From: Leucobacter chromiireducens subsp. chromiireducens
Lineage (GTDB): Bacteria; Actinomycetota; Actinomycetes; Actinomycetales; Microbacteriaceae
Length of the DNA: 64,000 nt
Assembly (NCBI RefSeq): GCF_016758255.1
Contig: NZ_QYAD01000001.1
Coordinates: 124,001-188,000, forward strand
Direction: 5' to 3'
The position numbers were made by a program, and so were the translations under genes. The notes under the pieces were generated by a model. That model saw only the letters and a program-made list of their open reading frames with translations. It had not been told where the DNA came from and ran no database searches. This document shows positions 1-8,924 of the stretch, one piece after another. Numbering within the stretch: position 1 is the first letter of the stretch; the number at the start of each line of letters is the position of its first letter.

Positions 1-649
1 GCTCGACGAGCGATGCGTAGCTGGTGTCAAGAATGGGCTGTAGATCTCGCGCGAGTTCGCGTCTCGCCAGCATGATCTGCGCGCCGAAGTTCGCGAGCTG
101 TTCGTCCCACACTTCAAGCGCCGCGCTCGGTGGGCCACTTCGCCCGCGCGACGACTTCAGCAGCGCGGTGCGCTGGCGCACCACTCGTTCATAGTCAGAA
201 AGAGCGCCCGCAGCCACCGGGTGGCGGAGAACGAGAGATTCATCGAGGAAGCGGCGCCGTAAGGATGGCTCTCCACGAACGATTGTGAGGTCTTCCGGTG
301 CAAACAACACGGCTGCGAACCAGCGAGTTACCTCTCGCGGGCGACTCACATTTCGATTGACCTGTGCGCGGTTCGGCCGGTCGCGATTGATCTGGAGCTC
401 AAGCAACACTTCCCGATCGACAGCGATGACGCGGAGTCGCGCGATCGCGGATTCTGCCCCCGCACGAACAAGTGCGGCATCCCCCGTGACACGATGAGAA
501 CGCAGCGAGGCAAAGTAACCGATCGCCTCGACGAGGTTGGTCTTGCCCTGACCATTGCGGCCAACGATCAAGTTCGGGCCGGGTTCGAGCGCGAGCTCAG
601 CGGTGCGGTAGTTTCGAAAATCGCCGAGCGAGAGATGTGCAACCCGCAC
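1..649 (-). CDS. recF: DNA replication/repair protein RecF (partial, 3' end outside window)
   Basis: RecF is an SMC-like ATPase that binds gapped DNA and helps load RecA. The translated N-terminus reads VRVAHLSLGDFRNY, the usual RecF opening, followed by a Walker A motif GRNGQGKT near residues 31-38 and RecF-like segments around FASLRSHR and the LFAPEDL region. Only about 216 codons are present; the C-terminal part with the signature and Walker B motifs lies beyond base 1. The start is GTG, preceded by a GGGGGAG ribosome-binding site; no ATG lies in frame between it and the dnaN stop. It begins 14 bases after dnaN ends and is probably cotranscribed with it, the usual dnaA-dnaN-recF order. Confidence 0.93.
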   Translation of the reverse strand, partial: MRVAHLSLGDFRNYRTAELALEPGPNLIVGRNGQGKTNLVEAIGYFASLRSHRVTGDAALVRAGAESAIARLRVIAVDREVLLELQINRDRPNRAQVNRNVSRPREVTRWFAAVLFAPEDLTIVRGEPSLRRRFLDESLVLRHPVAAGALSDYERVVRQRTALLKSSRGRSGPPSAALEVWDEQLANFGAQIMLARRELARDLQPILDTSYASLVE

Positions 650-663
650 CGCTCCCCCGTTTC

Positions 664-1806
664 CTAGCGCAACAGCAGGTTGGGCTGGAGGAGATACTTG
701 AAGCTCTCCTCGTCTACCTCGTCCTTGCTGCGCTGACTCGTGATCAGCACGGGACCCGGCTTGCCCGGGTTGTCCGTGCGCGTGAATGCAATTCGCGCAT
801 ACTCGGAATGAGTTGAACGCAGACCATCAAGCAGGAACTGGGGCTTCAGCGACACCACCATCTCCTCTCCGACCAGGTGAGCGTCCACGGTCTCGACCGC
901 CTGAGCGGACTCGGTTCCGGCCGCCTCAAGCGTCACCGTTCCCTCAGCAAAAGAGAATCGAAGCGCTGCCTCGCGCTCGAGCACTAGACCCACACGACCC
1001 ACTGCTTCAACGAGCTCGGCGGTGTTCGCCACTGCGTAGTTGTCAACGCTCTCCGGGAAAAGCCGTCCGACCGGCGGATAGTTGCCCTTGATGAGCAGCG
1101 ACGTGACCGTCTTGGTGCCCCCGGTGAAGGCGATGAGCTCGCGTTCGCCGTCCTTGATGATGGAAACGTTGACCTGGCCGTCACCCGAGAAGGTCTTGCC
1201 GACTTCGGTGACGATCTTCGAGGGAACCAGAGCGGAGAGCGCGTCTTGATCACCCGCGTGTTCCCAGTCGATTCCACGGGTAGCCACGCGGTACCGGTCG
1301 GTCGCGGTCAGTGTCAACGAGTTCTCGCTGATTTCGAACTGTACGCCCGTGATCACGGGGGTGACGTCGTCCTTCGAAGCTGCAAGAGAGACCTGCGCAA
1401 TAGCGTCCGAAAAAACGTCAGCAGGTACGGCGCCCGAGACTGCGTCGACGCGGGGAATCTGCGGGTACTCCTCAACCGGCATTGCCGGGAGGCTGAATGA
1501 CGCCGAGCCACACCGAACTTCGACGCGGCTCTCGAGGAGAGTGACCTCGACGTCGGCGTGCGGAAGTCGCTGCGCGATCTCGCTCAGCAACCGACCAGAA
1601 ACAAGTGCTCGACCGGCCTCAGTGACCTGCGCAAGAACGCTCGTGCGAGCAGAAACTTCGTAGTCAAAAGAAGAGACGGTGAGGCTTTCACCTTCAGCCT
1701 CGATGAGTGCACCACTGAGCAGTGGCTGCGTCGGACGCTGCGGAAGCAATTTCACCGCAAACGAAACGGCCTCACTAAAGACATCACGGTTAACGGTGAA
1801 TCGCAT
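664..1806 (-). CDS. dnaN: DNA polymerase III sliding clamp (beta subunit)
   Basis: The beta clamp is a ring-shaped dimer that tethers the replicative polymerase to DNA. The 380-residue product starts MRFTVNRDVFSEAV and shows the three repeated clamp domains; TDRYRVATRG in the middle and the basic ...NLLLR end are consistent with the family, and the length is typical. The reading frame is open 26 codons further upstream, but the ATG used here is preceded by GGAAGGAG at good spacing and matches the conserved clamp N-terminus. It sits between the box-rich region upstream of it and recF, transcribed leftward with dnaA and recF. Confidence 0.97.
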   Translation of the reverse strand: MRFTVNRDVFSEAVSFAVKLLPQRPTQPLLSGALIEAEGESLTVSSFDYEVSARTSVLAQVTEAGRALVSGRLLSEIAQRLPHADVEVTLLESRVEVRCGSASFSLPAMPVEEYPQIPRVDAVSGAVPADVFSDAIAQVSLAASKDDVTPVITGVQFEISENSLTLTATDRYRVATRGIDWEHAGDQDALSALVPSKIVTEVGKTFSGDGQVNVSIIKDGERELIAFTGGTKTVTSLLIKGNYPPVGRLFPESVDNYAVANTAELVEAVGRVGLVLEREAALRFSFAEGTVTLEAAGTESAQAVETVDAHLVGEEMVVSLKPQFLLDGLRSTHSEYARIAFTRTDNPGKPGPVLITSQRSKDEVDEESFKYLLQPNLLLR

Positions 1807-2192
1807 GGGGATGCTCCTTCCGCCCGTGAGCGTGGCTGAGTCGATGGGCTTCACAATCTTTGCACACTCCGCGAGGAGGAGCATCCAAAGGGCGTGTCAC
1901 GCCACTTTGAGCCCCGCTCGATCGCGTGATCGAGTTTGTGACAAAAAATAAGAGAAATTGTTAACAGTGTTAACGGCTGTGGATTGTGTGGATAAGTCAC
2001 AACTTCTTTGGCGGCCACAGGGAACTACAGCTGTGTCACTTGTTGGCAGGCTTGGGATAGATCCACTTCCGCGGAGTGACAAGAAAGTTGTGAGACGGAG
2101 TCCCACTCACAGGCCTGTGGATTTCTTCCACAGAAACGCGCGAGTTCTCCCCAGCTATCCACAGATCTTGTCACAGCTGTGGATAACTCGTC
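1807..2192. other. Candidate oriC segment, dnaA-dnaN intergenic region
   Basis: This 386-base non-coding gap holds several DnaA boxes: TGTGGATAA at 1987-1995 and 2178-2186 (exact complement of TTATCCACA), and near matches at 1978-1986 (TGTGGATTG), 2116-2124 (TGTGGATTT) and 2155-2163 (CTATCCACA). An A/T-rich stretch at about 1938-1974 (GTGACAAAAAATAAGAG, then two GTTAAC hexamers at 1960-1965 and 1969-1974) stands out against the GC-rich background and is a candidate unwinding element. The first bases also contain the dnaN leader. The dnaA-dnaN gap is the commonest oriC site in Actinobacteria; function here is inferred. Confidence 0.8.
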
Positions 2193-3635
2193 TCACCGCG
2201 TGCCCTGTTTGATGCGCGTGGTGAGCTCGGTCACCTGGTTGTAGATTGAACGACGTTCAGCAATGAGCTGCGAGATCTTCTTGTGCGCGTACATGACCGT
2301 TGTGTGATCGCGCCCTCCGAAGAGCTGACCGATCTTCGGAAGCGACAGCGGGGTGAGCTCGCGGCACAGGTACATCGCGATCTGGCGCGCGGTGGCGATC
2401 TGCTGGGCACGCGTGGGTCCGTACAGATCATCAACCGAGAGATCGAAGTACTCCGCCGTGCGGCTAATGATGTCCGAGGGCTGTACCTCGTTGTCGGCGT
2501 CAAGGGTGATGAGATCCTTGAGCACGGTGTGGACCAGCGCCATGTCGATCCGCTGCTGATTCAGGCTCGCGTACGCGGTGACCCGGATGAGGGTGCCCTC
2601 GAGCTCGCGAATGTTCGAGGAGAACTTGCTCGCGATGAACTCAAGGATGTTGTGGTCGATTTCGAGGTTCTCGCGCTGCGCCTTCTTCCGAAGGATCGCG
2701 ATACGTGTTTCGAGGTCAGGCGCCTGGATATCGGTGAGCAGACCCCACTCGAAGCGAGAGAGCATGCGCTCCTCGAAGCCCCGCAGTTGCTTTGGCTGCA
2801 CATCGCTGGTGATGACCACCTGCTTGTTGTGGTCGTGCAGGGTATTGAACGTGTGGAAGAAGGCTTCCTGAGTCTCCACCTTGTCTTCGAGGAACTGGAT
2901 GTCGTCCACGAGCAAGATGTCCACGCTGCGGTACCGCGCGTGGAAAGCGGCACCCTGGTTGTTCGCGATCGAGTTGATGAAGTCGTTCGTGAAGTCCTCG
3001 GAGCTCACATAGCGCACGCGCACCTCGGGGAAGAGCTCCCGGGCGTAGTGCCCGATTGCGTGCAGCAGGTGAGTCTTACCGAGCCCCGAATCACCGTAGA
3101 TGAAGAGCGGGTTGTACGCGCGTGCGGGTGCCTCGGCAACGGCAACCGCAGCAGCGTGTGCAAAGCGGTTTGACTGGCCGATCACAAAGCTGTCGAAGCG
3201 GTACTTCTCGTTGAGTCGACTATCCCCGGGATCATCCCCGCCGTGCCGCCCACGCGGCTCGTGTACGGGGCGAGTCGGTTCGGGGCGAGCGCTCGGCTCG
3301 TCGAACGGGGCGACCGGCGCGGCAGCCGCAGGCGCCTCCGCAACCGGCTCAGGGTCAAGAGAGGGGTGTGCGTCCTCATCGACGATTACCACGAAATTCT
3401 GGATCTCCTGTGCGTCGGGGATCGCGGCAATCGCCGTCATGATCGCCGGGCGCAGTCGGTTTTCAAGGAGCTTGAGGGTGAACTCGAGCTGCACCGCGAG
3501 GTAGAGGGTGCCGGCCGCAATACCGCGGGGCAGGGCGAGCGCCAGCTGTGCGCCGACAGCGGGACCGACAGCAGGGTCGGCCATCACAGCCTGGGTCACG
3601 CGGTCCCAGACCTCTTGTACTTCGTCCTCAGTCAC
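2193..3635 (-). CDS. dnaA: Chromosomal replication initiator DnaA
   Basis: DnaA binds DnaA boxes at oriC, melts the origin and recruits the DnaB helicase. The 480-residue protein has an N-terminal interaction domain (about 1-85), a Pro/Ala/Glu-rich linker (about 90-140), an AAA+ core with Walker A GDSGLGKT at 181-188 and Walker B LLVDD at 241-245, and the C-terminal box-binding domain with the DnaA signature around 430-451 ([16 protein letters not shown]). Start is GTG; the Shine-Dalgarno (GAGCCGGG) is weak. DnaA boxes lie immediately on both sides, so autoregulation is likely. It is divergent from rpmH. Confidence 0.98.
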   Translation of the reverse strand: MTEDEVQEVWDRVTQAVMADPAVGPAVGAQLALALPRGIAAGTLYLAVQLEFTLKLLENRLRPAIMTAIAAIPDAQEIQNFVVIVDEDAHPSLDPEPVAEAPAAAAPVAPFDEPSARPEPTRPVHEPRGRHGGDDPGDSRLNEKYRFDSFVIGQSNRFAHAAAVAVAEAPARAYNPLFIYGDSGLGKTHLLHAIGHYARELFPEVRVRYVSSEDFTNDFINSIANNQGAAFHARYRSVDILLVDDIQFLEDKVETQEAFFHTFNTLHDHNKQVVITSDVQPKQLRGFEERMLSRFEWGLLTDIQAPDLETRIAILRKKAQRENLEIDHNILEFIASKFSSNIRELEGTLIRVTAYASLNQQRIDMALVHTVLKDLITLDADNEVQPSDIISRTAEYFDLSVDDLYGPTRAQQIATARQIAMYLCRELTPLSLPKIGQLFGGRDHTTVMYAHKKISQLIAERRSIYNQVTELTTRIKQGTR

Positions 3636-3981
3636 GCAAATACCCGGCTCGTTCGTAGTGGTGGTTGAACGATGTTATACCCAGGCTTATCCACAGAAGG
3701 TGAACCAAAACTCGGGGGAATTTCGGCGATCTTGTCGCCGAAAAGACATCTGCGCCCACGTTAGTCACAGATTTGTCCACAGGCAAGTCCCCGCCTTATC
3801 CACACACCCCAAACGCGAAAATCGGGCTGCCCGGGCACGAAAATGTCTGATCCTTTTGACGATCGCGCAGATTCGGCGTAAGGTGAATACCTTGTATGGG
3901 CGAACTGTCGCCCAACCCAGATTCGACTTCCTCGACGACACTGAGCTTCGGGGATCAGTTCCATAAGTCACGGAGTCTTCA
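3636..3981. other. Candidate oriC segment / regulatory region, dnaA-rpmH intergenic
   Basis: This 346-base divergent gap carries three strong DnaA boxes: TTATCCACA at 3687-3695 and 3796-3804, and TTGTCCACA at 3773-3781. A 9-bp perfect hairpin (TTTCGGCGA / TCGCCGAAA, 3721-3743) lies between the first two. The rpmH promoter lies at its right end. It can be the second half of a bipartite origin or the DnaA-autoregulated promoter region of dnaA; the sequence cannot separate these. Confidence 0.7.
3856..3884 (+). promoter_or_regulatory. rpmH operon promoter
   Basis: TTGACG at 3856-3861 and TAAGGT at 3879-3884, separated by 17 bases, form a good sigma-70-type promoter about 100 bases before the rpmH start. 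It would drive rpmH-rnpA-yidD-yidC-khpB. Confidence 0.6.
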
Positions 3982-4119
3982 ATGAGCAAGCGCACTTTCC
4001 AGCCCAACAACCGCCGCCGCGCCAAGGTGCACGGCTTCCGCGCCCGCATGCGTACCCGCGCGGGTCGTGCGATCGTTGCCGCTCGTCGCGGCAAGGGCCG
4101 CTCCAAGCTCACCGCGTAA
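3982..4119 (+). CDS. rpmH: 50S ribosomal protein L34
   Basis: This short gene encodes 45 residues, beginning [19 protein letters not shown] and ending GKGRSKLTA, the classic arginine-rich L34 sequence. L34 is an assembly-stage protein of the large ribosomal subunit. It is the first gene of the rightward rpmH-rnpA-yidD-yidC-khpB cluster, opposite dnaA, the conserved bacterial arrangement. Start is ATG. Confidence 0.98.
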   Translation: MSKRTFQPNNRRRAKVHGFRARMRTRAGRAIVAARRGKGRSKLTA

Positions 4120-4139
4120 TTCCCCGACCCGGGGTCACT

Positions 4140-4502
4140 ATGCCTGCCAAACGGCACCGCGTTACCCGGGGAGATGATTACCGACGGGTCGTTCGATCCG
4201 GCTACCGCGTGGGTGGTGCGTTGTGCATCACCCACGCGGTTTTGCGTGCACCGGGCGAGCCGGCTCGCTTCGGCTTCATCGTCTCGAAGGCAGTGGGCAA
4301 CGCCGTCACTCGAAATCTCGTGCGTCGTCGATTGAAAACAATCGCGGAGCGCAGAATCGCCGCAGGCTTCACCTCCGTCGACGCGGTGTTCCGCGCGCTC
4401 CCCGCGATCGCCACCGCACCGTACGCAGAGCTCGAAGCGGCTGTTGATCGAGCGCTTGACCGGGTGGAGCGAACACTGCTCACGCCAGCGGAGTCACCGT
4501 GA
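4140..4502 (+). CDS. rnpA: Ribonuclease P protein component
   Basis: RnpA is the protein subunit of RNase P, which trims tRNA 5' leaders together with the RnpB RNA. The 120-residue product has the family hallmarks: an early aromatic/basic stretch (HRVTRGDDYRRVVRSG), the FGFIVSK strand, and the conserved RNR-like motif here as GNAVTRNLVRRRLK. It lies 20 bases after rpmH and its stop overlaps the GTG of yidD by 4 bases (GTGA), suggesting translational coupling. Confidence 0.96.
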   Translation: MPAKRHRVTRGDDYRRVVRSGYRVGGALCITHAVLRAPGEPARFGFIVSKAVGNAVTRNLVRRRLKTIAERRIAAGFTSVDAVFRALPAIATAPYAELEAAVDRALDRVERTLLTPAESP

Positions 4503-4807
4503 AACGCGTGCTCTTCGAGGTGTGGTTCCTCCCCCGCAATATCGCGATCGGGATCATGCACCTCTATCGGCGCTTCATCTCCCCGCTCTACGGGCAGGTG
4601 TGCAGGTATTATCCATCGTGTTCCCGGTACGCTGTGGAGGCGTACCAACTGCGCGGATTCCTTGTCGGAACCGTGCTTACGGGATGGCGGCTGCTGCGCT
4701 GCAACCCCTTCACGCCCGGCGGGATCGACGACGTTCCCAGCCGGAAGAAACAGAACTTTGTGATTAACTCGCGCGGCTTCGTCCGCCCCATCGAGCGAAA
4801 GGCCTAA
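4499..4807 (+). CDS. yidD: Membrane protein insertion efficiency factor YidD
   Basis: YidD is a small membrane-associated protein that assists insertion of proteins by YidC. The 102-residue product contains the diagnostic YRRFISPLYG, CRYYPSCSRYAVEAY and GWRLLRCNPF segments with the conserved cysteines, and an amphipathic N-terminal helix. The start is GTG inside the rnpA stop; yidC starts 4 bases after its end. Confidence 0.96.
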   Translation: MKRVLFEVWFLPRNIAIGIMHLYRRFISPLYGQVCRYYPSCSRYAVEAYQLRGFLVGTVLTGWRLLRCNPFTPGGIDDVPSRKKQNFVINSRGFVRPIERKA

Positions 4808-4811
4808 CGCG

Positions 4812-5759
4812 GTGGATTTCTTCGAGACCATACTCTGGCCCCTCCGCTGGCTCGTCGAGCTGGTACTGGCCGTCTGGCATCAGGCACTCACCTGGCTCGG
4901 GATGGAGCCCGCCTCCGGTGTCACCTGGGTGCTCTCCATCATTGGCCTGGTGATCGTGGTGCGCTCGGCGCTCATCCCCGTGACCGTGCGCCAGATCAAG
5001 TCTCAGCGTCGCATGATGGACCTTGCGCCCGAGATGAAGAAGGTCCAGGACAAGTACAAGGGCAAGAAGGACCAGTTCTCGCGTGAGGCCATGAGCCGCG
5101 AGACCATGGCACTGTACAAGAAGCACGGGACGAACCCGTTCTCCTCGTGCCTGCCGATCCTGATCCAGATGCCCGTGTTCTTCTCGCTGTTCTACGTGCT
5201 GCGTCACGCAGCCGAGAACAAGACGGGTATCGGCTTCATGAATGCTGCGCTGACGCAGAGCTTCAACGAGGCCTCGATCTTCGGTGCGCCGCTCAAGCAG
5301 AACTTCACGCAGGGCTGGGAGAGCGGCAACTGGACCGTGGTGATCCTCCTCGGCGTCATCGTGATCCTCATGATCGCCTCGCAGTTCTTCACGCAGCTGC
5401 AGATCATGTCGAAGAACGTCTCCGACGAGACGAAGGCTTCGCCGATGTACCGCCAGCAGCGCATCCTGCTCTACATCATCCCCTTCGCGTTCCTGTTCTC
5501 GGGCGTCACTTTCCCGCTCGCACTGAACGTGTACTGGTTCACCTCGAACGTCTGGACCATGGGCCAGCAGTTCATCGTTATCCGCAACATGCCCACCCCC
5601 GGCAGTGAGGCATGGCGTGCGCGTCAGGCCCGCCTGAAGGCCAAGGGCAAGCTCACCGACGATGAGGTTCGCGCACTCGACGCACAGACCCCGTCGAAGG
5701 CAGAGGGCCAGCGCCAGCAGCCGATGAGCTCGAAGCGCGCGAAGAAGAAGGGGAAGTGA
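4812..5759 (+). CDS. yidC: Membrane protein insertase YidC
   Basis: YidC/Oxa1 inserts and folds inner-membrane proteins, alone or with SecYEG. The 315-residue protein lacks the large periplasmic domain of Gram-negative YidC, as expected for a Gram-positive-type protein. Visible features are a hydrophobic N-terminus, the cytoplasmic hairpin (QIKSQRRMMDLAPEMKKVQ), the conserved segment CLPILIQMPVFFSLFYVL, two further C-terminal membrane segments and a lysine-rich tail (SSKRAKKKGK) that can contact ribosomes. Start is GTG. It overlaps khpB by 4 bases. Confidence 0.97.
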   Translation: MDFFETILWPLRWLVELVLAVWHQALTWLGMEPASGVTWVLSIIGLVIVVRSALIPVTVRQIKSQRRMMDLAPEMKKVQDKYKGKKDQFSREAMSRETMALYKKHGTNPFSSCLPILIQMPVFFSLFYVLRHAAENKTGIGFMNAALTQSFNEASIFGAPLKQNFTQGWESGNWTVVILLGVIVILMIASQFFTQLQIMSKNVSDETKASPMYRQQRILLYIIPFAFLFSGVTFPLALNVYWFTSNVWTMGQQFIVIRNMPTPGSEAWRARQARLKAKGKLTDDEVRALDAQTPSKAEGQRQQPMSSKRAKKKGK

Positions 5760-6268
5760 TCCCTGTGACTTCAGAACAGAACACTCCCGCAGCGGAGACC
5801 GAGAACCTGACGCTCGAGGAGCTTGAGGCTGACGGCGATCTCGCCGCAGACTACATCGAGGGCTTGCTCGACATCGCGGACCTCGACGGCGATATTGATA
5901 TCGACGTCGCGAATGGTCGCGCCTACGTTTCGGTGACGGGAGGCGGCGAGCAGCTTGACCGCTTGGCCGTCCCGGACACAGTGCAGGCGCTTCAGGACCT
6001 CACGCGTCTCGCCGTGCAGGCGAAGACCGGGCGCTTCTCGCGACTCATCATCGACATCGGCGGATCGCGCGATGCGCGTGCGATCGAGCTCAAGCGCATG
6101 GTGGATGCCGCAGTCGCACAGATTGCAGCTGGACGCGACAGCGTTGAGCTTGAGCCAATGTCCTCGTACGAGCGCAAGCTCGTACACGACGACGTTGCCG
6201 GGCGAGGATACTTCTCCGAGTCCCGCGGCGAGGGTCGGGATCGCCGGCTCGTGATCAGCCGCGCCTAG
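5756..6268 (+). CDS. khpB: KhpB/Jag family RNA-binding protein (KH and R3H domains)
   Basis: Jag/KhpB proteins bind RNA and influence cell elongation and division in Gram-positive bacteria. The 170-residue product has an acidic N-terminus, a KH-like centre (about 65-110) and a C-terminal R3H segment (SYERKLVHDD about 140-150). No Jag-N domain is apparent. The start taken is GTG overlapping the yidC stop (GTGA); a second in-frame GTG lies three codons later. Its position after yidC is highly conserved. Confidence 0.9.
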   Translation: MIPVTSEQNTPAAETENLTLEELEADGDLAADYIEGLLDIADLDGDIDIDVANGRAYVSVTGGGEQLDRLAVPDTVQALQDLTRLAVQAKTGRFSRLIIDIGGSRDARAIELKRMVDAAVAQIAAGRDSVELEPMSSYERKLVHDDVAGRGYFSESRGEGRDRRLVISRA

Positions 6269-6280
6269 CGCGAGCACACT

Positions 6281-6296
6281 CGTTTCACGTGAAACG
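6281..6296. promoter_or_regulatory. parS partition site
   Basis: CGTTTCACGTGAAACG is a perfect 16-bp palindrome containing the universal parS core GTTTCACGTGAAAC; only the outermost base pair differs from the common T/A ends. It lies in the 43-base gap between khpB and rsmG, about 650 bases before parA, and should be bound by the ParB encoded nearby. Confidence 0.93.
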
Positions 6297-6311
6297 CGCG
6301 GAGGACGCAGA

Positions 6312-6959
6312 ATGACCGAAGTGACCGAGCTGGAACTCGAGCCCGCAGCGGCCGCCGAGATCGCGGGAGACCGAATTGACGTGCTGCGTGCCTTCGCCGA
6401 CGACCTCGCCGCACGAGGCGAAGAGCTTGGCCTCATTGGCCCGCTGGAGCTCCCCCGACTGTGGACGCGGCATCTCCTCAACAGTGCCGTTCTCGCGCCG
6501 CTGATCCGCGCAGGCGGACGCGTGGCGGACATCGGCACCGGCGGCGGAATGCCCGGGCTCGTGCTTGCGATCGTGCGACCGGACGCTGATTTTCTGTTCA
6601 TCGAGCCGATGGAGCGCCGTTGCCTCTGGCTGAACGAGCAGATTGAGCGGCTCGGGCTCGAGAACGCAGAGGTGAAGCGGGGGCGCGCCGAGGAGTTTCA
6701 CGACGCCTTCGAGGTCGACCAGGTGACCGCGCGTGCGGTGACCGCGCTGCGCAAGTTGGTCCCCATCACCGCTCCCCTGCTGCGTGCAGACGGTGAGATG
6801 CTGTTCCTCAAGGGGAACTCTGTGGAGGCTGAGATCGACGCTGCAGCGAAGGTGCTGCGCAAGCATCGCCTCACGGATATCCGGGTGGAAGAGCTTGGCG
6901 TCGGGCAGCTTGCCGAAACGACGCGAGTATTTCGGGCTAAAATTGGGAGTCATGGCTGA
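6312..6959 (+). CDS. rsmG: 16S rRNA (guanine527-N7)-methyltransferase RsmG
   Basis: RsmG (GidB) methylates G527 of 16S rRNA using S-adenosylmethionine; loss of it gives low-level streptomycin resistance. The 215-residue protein shows the SAM-binding motif VADIGTGGGMPGLVLA at about 71-86, the upstream LWTRHLLNSA motif and a C-terminal Rossmann half. It begins with ATG shortly after parS and its end overlaps the parA start by 8 bases. Confidence 0.96.
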   Translation: MTEVTELELEPAAAAEIAGDRIDVLRAFADDLAARGEELGLIGPLELPRLWTRHLLNSAVLAPLIRAGGRVADIGTGGGMPGLVLAIVRPDADFLFIEPMERRCLWLNEQIERLGLENAEVKRGRAEEFHDAFEVDQVTARAVTALRKLVPITAPLLRADGEMLFLKGNSVEAEIDAAAKVLRKHRLTDIRVEELGVGQLAETTRVFRAKIGSHG

Positions 6960-7857
6960 TACGGAGAAGTCACTCGTCGGCGACCACCTCGTCGACAAGG
7001 TCAGGCGACGGCGCAAGCTCGCCGAGACCGTCTCCCCGCTGCCCGACGCGCCGCGCATCATCACGGTGTCGAATCAAAAAGGTGGCGTCGGAAAGACCAC
7101 CACGACGGTGAACCTCGCCTCGGCGCTCGCGCGTCGAGGCGCGCGCGTCCTCGTCATCGATCTCGACCCACAGGGCAATGCGTCGACCGCGCTCGGTGTG
7201 CAGCACCGCCCAGAGGTGACGAGTGTGTACGACGTGCTGCTCGGCGACAGCACCCTCGACGACGCGCTTCAGCAGACCACTGACCACGAGAATCTGTGGT
7301 GCGTGCCTTCCACGATCAACCTCGCGGGCGCTGAGATCGAGCTCGTTTCGCTCGTTGCCCGCGAACAGCGGCTCCGCACCGCACTGCAGGCGTTCTTGCA
7401 GGAGGCCGCTGAGCCTTACCACTACGTGTTCATCGATTGTCCTCCCTCGCTCGGCCTCCTCACGGTCAACGCCTTCGTCGCCGCTGACGAGGTGCTGATC
7501 CCGATCCAGTGCGAGTACTACGCGCTTGAAGGACTCAGCCAGCTGCTTGGCAACATCCAGCTCATCCAGAAGCACTTGAACCCCGGGCTGCGGGTGTCGA
7601 CGATCTTGCTCACCATGTACGACGCACGCACGAACCTGGCGCAGGAGGTCGCGCGTGAGGTGCGATCGCACTTCCCAGAGCAGGTATTGAATGCGGTGAT
7701 TCCCCGTTCGGTGCGTATCTCTGAAGCACCGAGCTACGGGCAGACCGTGCACGCGTACGATGGCGCCTCGATCGGCGCGCTCGCGTACCTCGAGGCCGCA
7801 GCGGAGATCGCGGAGCGTGGTGTGGGAGCTGGTATTTCCATGGAAGGGCGCGACTAG
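6952..7857 (+). CDS. parA: Chromosome partitioning ATPase ParA (Soj)
   Basis: ParA is a deviant-Walker ATPase that moves ParB-parS complexes during chromosome segregation. The 301-residue protein has the deviant Walker A KGGVGKTT at 43-50, VLVIDLDPQGNAS (Walker A') and a YVFIDCPPSLG Walker B segment. The ATG used gives MADTEKS and a short N-terminal extension before the P-loop; the frame is open further upstream inside rsmG, but that part is rsmG in another frame. Its stop overlaps the parB start by one base. Confidence 0.96.
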   Translation: MADTEKSLVGDHLVDKVRRRRKLAETVSPLPDAPRIITVSNQKGGVGKTTTTVNLASALARRGARVLVIDLDPQGNASTALGVQHRPEVTSVYDVLLGDSTLDDALQQTTDHENLWCVPSTINLAGAEIELVSLVAREQRLRTALQAFLQEAAEPYHYVFIDCPPSLGLLTVNAFVAADEVLIPIQCEYYALEGLSQLLGNIQLIQKHLNPGLRVSTILLTMYDARTNLAQEVAREVRSHFPEQVLNAVIPRSVRISEAPSYGQTVHAYDGASIGALAYLEAAAEIAERGVGAGISMEGRD

Positions 7858-8891
7858 TGGCGACGAAGAAGCGGGGCGGCCTCGGCCGCGGGATTGGGGC
7901 CCTCATCCCCCAGGCACCAACGACGGGCGAGCGTCCCGTCGACGTGTTCTTCCCGGCGAGCACCGCGGGCGCGGAGCAGCCTGAGTCCGCGGAGGCCACG
8001 ACGGCCACCGCGCCGGAGACCGAAGCCGCCGCGGCTCCCGTGAGCACGGGCGACGCGGAAGAGCAGCTGCAGGCAGTTCCAGGCGCGCGCCTGACGCGAT
8101 TGGAACTGAGCGAGATCACCCCGAATCGGGTACAGCCTCGCACCGAGTTCGACGAGGACGCACTTGCAGAGCTCACCCACTCCGTCAAGGAGTTCGGCGT
8201 ATTCCAGCCGATTGTCGTGCGCGAAATCGAGCCGGCACCCAAGCGCGGACCCCGCTACGAGATCATCATGGGTGAGCGCCGTTTCCGCGCCTCGAAGCGC
8301 GCCGGCCTTGACTCGATTCCGGCCATCGTCCGGAGCACCGCAGACGAGCACATGCTTCGTGACGCACTGCTCGAGAACCTGCACCGTGCTGAGCTGAATC
8401 CTCTTGAAGAGGCCTCGGCCTACCAGCAGCTCCTCTCGGACTTCGGCATTACGCAGGAGCAGCTCGCAGAGCGAATCGGTCGCTCGCGGCCACAGATCTC
8501 GAACACGATCCGACTGCTGCGTCTCCCCGAGCCCGTGCAGGCCCGGGTCGCCGCCGGCGTGCTTTCGGCCGGCCACGCGCGCGCAATTCTTTCGCACGTG
8601 GGCGACGCGGAGTCGATGCAGCGGCTCGCCGACAAGATCGTCGACGAGGGACTCTCCGTGCGCGCGGCGGAGGCCGCGGCTGCCGAGGGGCCCCAGCGCA
8701 AGGTCGCGAAGCCTCGTGCAGGCGGCGTGCAGGCTCAGCTCGGTGAAATTGCTGACCGCCTGGGCGATCGCTTCGACACTCGTGTCGCGGTGAAGCTGGG
8801 CGCCAAGAAGGGGCAGATCGTCATCGATTTTGCGACGATCGCCGACCTGAAGCGCATCCTCTCGGAGCTCGGGGATCCCGGCTTCAGCTAA
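7857..8891 (+). CDS. parB: Chromosome partitioning protein ParB (Spo0J)
   Basis: ParB is a CTP-dependent clamp that loads at parS and spreads along DNA. The 344-residue product has an N-terminal ParA-interacting segment (KKRGGLGRGIGALIP), an Ala/Glu/Pro-rich linker, the ParB/sulfiredoxin-like domain with GERRFRASKRAG (CTP-binding box) and ENLHRAELNPLEEA, a helix-turn-helix (QEQLAERIGRSRPQISN) and a C-terminal dimerisation region. Start is GTG, overlapping the parA stop. A matching parS lies at 6281. Confidence 0.96.
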   Translation: MATKKRGGLGRGIGALIPQAPTTGERPVDVFFPASTAGAEQPESAEATTATAPETEAAAAPVSTGDAEEQLQAVPGARLTRLELSEITPNRVQPRTEFDEDALAELTHSVKEFGVFQPIVVREIEPAPKRGPRYEIIMGERRFRASKRAGLDSIPAIVRSTADEHMLRDALLENLHRAELNPLEEASAYQQLLSDFGITQEQLAERIGRSRPQISNTIRLLRLPEPVQARVAAGVLSAGHARAILSHVGDAESMQRLADKIVDEGLSVRAAEAAAAEGPQRKVAKPRAGGVQAQLGEIADRLGDRFDTRVAVKLGAKKGQIVIDFATIADLKRILSELGDPGFS

Positions 8892-8924
8892 GCTCTCTCG
8901 GACGCGGTGTGATTGACTGGGCGC

